Source: JAQWRV01 sp045564915 (GTDB taxonomy: Bacteria > Pseudomonadota > Alphaproteobacteria > Rhodospirillales > Rhodospirillaceae). Taken from it: 64,000 nt of DNA. Both the position numbers and the translations under genes were made by a program. The notes beneath the pieces are model-generated. The model searched no databases. It was not told where the DNA came from and worked only from the letters and a program-made list of their open reading frames with translations. Below, in pieces: positions 62,340 through 64,000 of this stretch; the first letter of the stretch is position 1; each line of letters opens with the position of its first letter. The DNA lies in NCBI GenBank assembly GCA_045564915.1, contig JBJLGL010000001.1, forward strand, positions 186,001 through 250,000. Direction: 5' to 3'.

Positions 62340-62585
62340 CTTTATGACCTCATGGTTCTTGTTTCATTATCAGGTATGAAGCGACAAACTAAAGCCTCAG
62401 TAGAATTTAATAAGTCCAAATAAGCTCAGAAAACAAGGGTTTCATAACCTTGCTTGCCGCATCTTGGCTACCTAACAACTACGAAACACTACGGAAAATA
62501 ACTAGATGGGGTATAGGATATTTTTCTAGCTGTGAAAAGGCTTTTACGGATCCTCTAAACTCCACATAAAGTGAGGACAAATATC

Positions 62586-63047
62586 TTGATTCGTTTAGTT
62601 CTGTACCAACCCGATATTCCACAGAATACCGGAGCAGTGATGCGCTTAGGTGCTTGTTTCGGTTTGCCTGTTGAAATCATCGAACCCTGCGGTTTTGTAT
62701 GGAATGACAAGCGGTTGAGGCGTGCTGGCATGGATTACACCGCCAAAGTAAGGCTAACCCGCCACCCATCGTGGGAAGCATTTGTAAATTCGTCCAAACA
62801 TGAGAAAGCTCGTCTCATCTTATTTACGACCAAAACCGAACAAAATTATACATCGTTTGCATACAAAGCAGGGGACGTGTTGATATTTGGTCAAGAGAGC
62901 GGTGGCGTTCCTGATACAGTGCATCAAGCTGCAGAGCACAGGGTCCGCATTCCATTAGTCACAGGTGCCCGATCCTTGAATCTTGCTCAGGCTGCAGCTA
63001 TTGGAAGCGCAGAAGCCATGCGACAGCTGGATGGCCTTTCTTCGTAA
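62586..63047 (+). CDS. trmL: tRNA (cytidine(34)-2'-O)-methyltransferase
   Basis: A small SPOUT-fold methyltransferase acting on the wobble base of tRNA-Leu isoacceptors CmAA and cmnm5UmAA (family knowledge). The product is 153 residues from TTG 62586. Characteristic segments are YQPDIPQNTGAVMRLGACFG near 7-26, LIFGQESGGVPDTVHQAA near 101-118, and the trefoil-knot end IPLVTGARSLNLAQAAAIGS near 124-143. A GTG at 62571 is in frame, but TTG 62586 is preceded by GTGAGGAC. The tRNA-Leu(CAA) in this window would be a likely substrate. Confidence 0.9.
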   Translation: MIRLVLYQPDIPQNTGAVMRLGACFGLPVEIIEPCGFVWNDKRLRRAGMDYTAKVRLTRHPSWEAFVNSSKHEKARLILFTTKTEQNYTSFAYKAGDVLIFGQESGGVPDTVHQAAEHRVRIPLVTGARSLNLAQAAAIGSAEAMRQLDGLSS

Positions 63048-63198
63048 AGAATAAATGCCTAAGCACTAAGCTAACATGACAATAGTTTAATATTTCTGCC
63101 ATGCTCCTGTAATGTTTTGAGGTTTATAAATCGGTCAGCAATTGAGAGTTAAGGAATTAAGTATTTCTTTTGCACTCTAAACTTAATTTCCCCTCCCT

Positions 63199-63236
63199 GG
63201 CCCCGCCCGCGTCCCCTGGGCGGGGTCTGCTTTTTC
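63199..63236 (+). terminator. Rho-independent terminator (strong GC hairpin)
   Basis: GGCCCCGCCC (63199-63208) pairs with GGGCGGGGTC (63218-63227) around a 9-nt loop (one G-U pair), followed by TGCTTTTTC on the plus strand. It ends transcripts coming from the trmL side and touches the stop codon of the cca gene on the opposite strand. Confidence 0.7.
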
Positions 63237-64000
63237 AAGCGATCAAGGCTTTAAGACGCCTACGTAGGTCGTCCGCAGATTCGTGAAATCCACCATCAAC
63301 CCATTCCTGTTCCAGTTGCTCAAGGAGCACGCCTACTCGTGGCCCCTCGCCCAGACCCATCTCTCTGACATCCTGACCTCGCAATGGAAATGTCTTGGGT
63401 GACCACTTCAATGTTTCTTGATAAAGCGACTCCCAGGCAGGGCTAGATGCATAGACATCCCGTGCCCATGCAACCAGGACCGCAGTCATTAAGGTCTTTG
63501 GTTTATAGGAATAGAAAAAATGGTCATATTGACCCTGAGATAGGATAACCCGCGCCTCAGTTGCTGCTTTATTTATTTGTGCAATAGCATTGGTATCAAT
63601 GTTGGACAATTTCAGCCGTTTTGTAGCATCACCAACTTTCTTTTGGTCATTAGGCATCAGAGCAGAAAGTCGACTGCGCCAAATTACAGGAGAATCTTGG
63701 ACGTTTCTTTTTCTTTCTAGGTTTAATAGAGCCCTCAACGTCTCTAATTCGGATCCTTCTGGTAAAATTTGGTGCAAAATATGAGTGTGGTTCAAAGCAT
63801 CGATAGCTCTACCTGGCTCAGGTACACTAAGGACTTTTATGATTTCAGCTCTAATACGCTCAACAGATAATTTGTTTAGTCCTTCGCGCAGATCTCTACA
63901 GGCCTCTAGAATATCTTGCGATGGCTCCTCTTGCCCATAGAGAGCAAGAAATCGAAAATACCTTAGTATGCGTAGGTAGTCTTCTCGAATTCGATCTCGC
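63235..64000 (-). CDS. cca: CCA tRNA nucleotidyltransferase (poly(A) polymerase family), N-terminus outside the window
   Basis: The frame is open from the right edge to the TGA at 63235, about 254 codons. The portion visible starts with RIREDYLRILRYFRFLALYG, the conserved ED-LR-RF block of class II CCA-adding enzymes and bacterial poly(A) polymerases, followed by an all-helical body (KLSVERIRAEIIKVL) and a C-terminal helical tail. The nucleotidyltransferase core with its GGxVRD motif lies outside the window. A shorter frame beginning TTG 63795 is only the 3' part of this gene. The choice of CCA enzyme over poly(A) polymerase is inference. Confidence 0.85.
   Translation of the reverse strand, partial: RDRIREDYLRILRYFRFLALYGQEEPSQDILEACRDLREGLNKLSVERIRAEIIKVLSVPEPGRAIDALNHTHILHQILPEGSELETLRALLNLERKRNVQDSPVIWRSRLSALMPNDQKKVGDATKRLKLSNIDTNAIAQINKAATEARVILSQGQYDHFFYSYKPKTLMTAVLVAWARDVYASSPAWESLYQETLKWSPKTFPLRGQDVREMGLGEGPRVGVLLEQLEQEWVDGGFHESADDLRRRLKALIA

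Noticed and set aside
1..64000. CRISPR arrays, phage genes, transposases, toxin-antitoxin pairs or defence islands
   Set aside because: None seen: no regularly spaced repeats, no transposase or integrase except the housekeeping XerD, and the HNH protein belongs to a stand-alone family.

Overview
The window is a 64 kb stretch of chromosome from an alphaproteobacterium, probably related to Rhodospirillales-like or marine lineages. This rests on gene content and order: the uvrC-pgsA-moaD-moaE and lgt-midA-pgeF-prs-rplY-pth-ychF clusters, cobS/cobT beside a J-domain gene, petA-petB-petC, a PetP/PetR-like regulator pair, short Coq7, and glutathione-dependent formaldehyde oxidation. Base composition is moderately AT-rich by eye (not computed). 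Codon use looks uniform except for a GC-richer patch at the start of rplY. I see no prophage, insertion sequence, CRISPR array, plasmid gene or island boundary; this is core-type chromosome.

Layout. 1-7.4 kb: an MFS transporter cut by the left edge, the fghA/adhC formaldehyde pair, a DehI-like protein, an alpha/beta hydrolase, a CNT nucleoside transporter, a small secreted protein and tRNA-Leu(CAA). 7.6-19.5 kb: YqaA-type membrane protein, dsbB-coq7, an HNH nuclease, gluQ, xerD, a large exported protein with a 45-residue membrane partner, aroK-aroB, a CNNM/CorC transporter, CBS and DUF2889 proteins, bolA and a J-domain protein. 19.5-28 kb: an SDR lacking the usual catalytic residues, cobS-cobT, rpmB, a basic protein of unknown function, accA and gap-pgk. 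28-41.3 kb: a peptide-type ABC transporter without its binding protein, an exported DUF1501 protein, a TPR-glycosyltransferase, a HyuA-HyuB fusion, a Na+/Ca2+ antiporter, and a pteridine reductase followed by folB. 41.6-50.8 kb: uvrC-pgsA-moaD-moaE, ilvE, a MarR-response regulator-histidine kinase set, a TetR regulator, proC and a YbjN protein. 50.9-64 kb: ubiK, the hldD-lgt-midA-pgeF-lipoprotein run, prs, rplY, pth, ychF, the cytochrome bc1 operon, trmL and a cca gene cut by the right edge.

Functional links. Formaldehyde bound to glutathione is oxidised by AdhC and hydrolysed by FghA. Coq7 and UbiK serve ubiquinone synthesis, and the bc1 complex oxidises ubiquinol. MoaD/MoaE form molybdopterin synthase. 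FolM-like and FolB act on pterins. GluQ, TrmL, CCA-adding enzyme and Pth handle tRNA.

No large undescribed system is evident. The observations most worth a second look are a perfect 10+10 bp inverted repeat between ilvE and the marR-type gene; the unannotated 45-codon membrane ORF coupled to the large exported protein; the SDR without a YxxxK motif beside cobST; the DehI-like protein beside the formaldehyde genes; and the alternative hairpins ahead of rplY.
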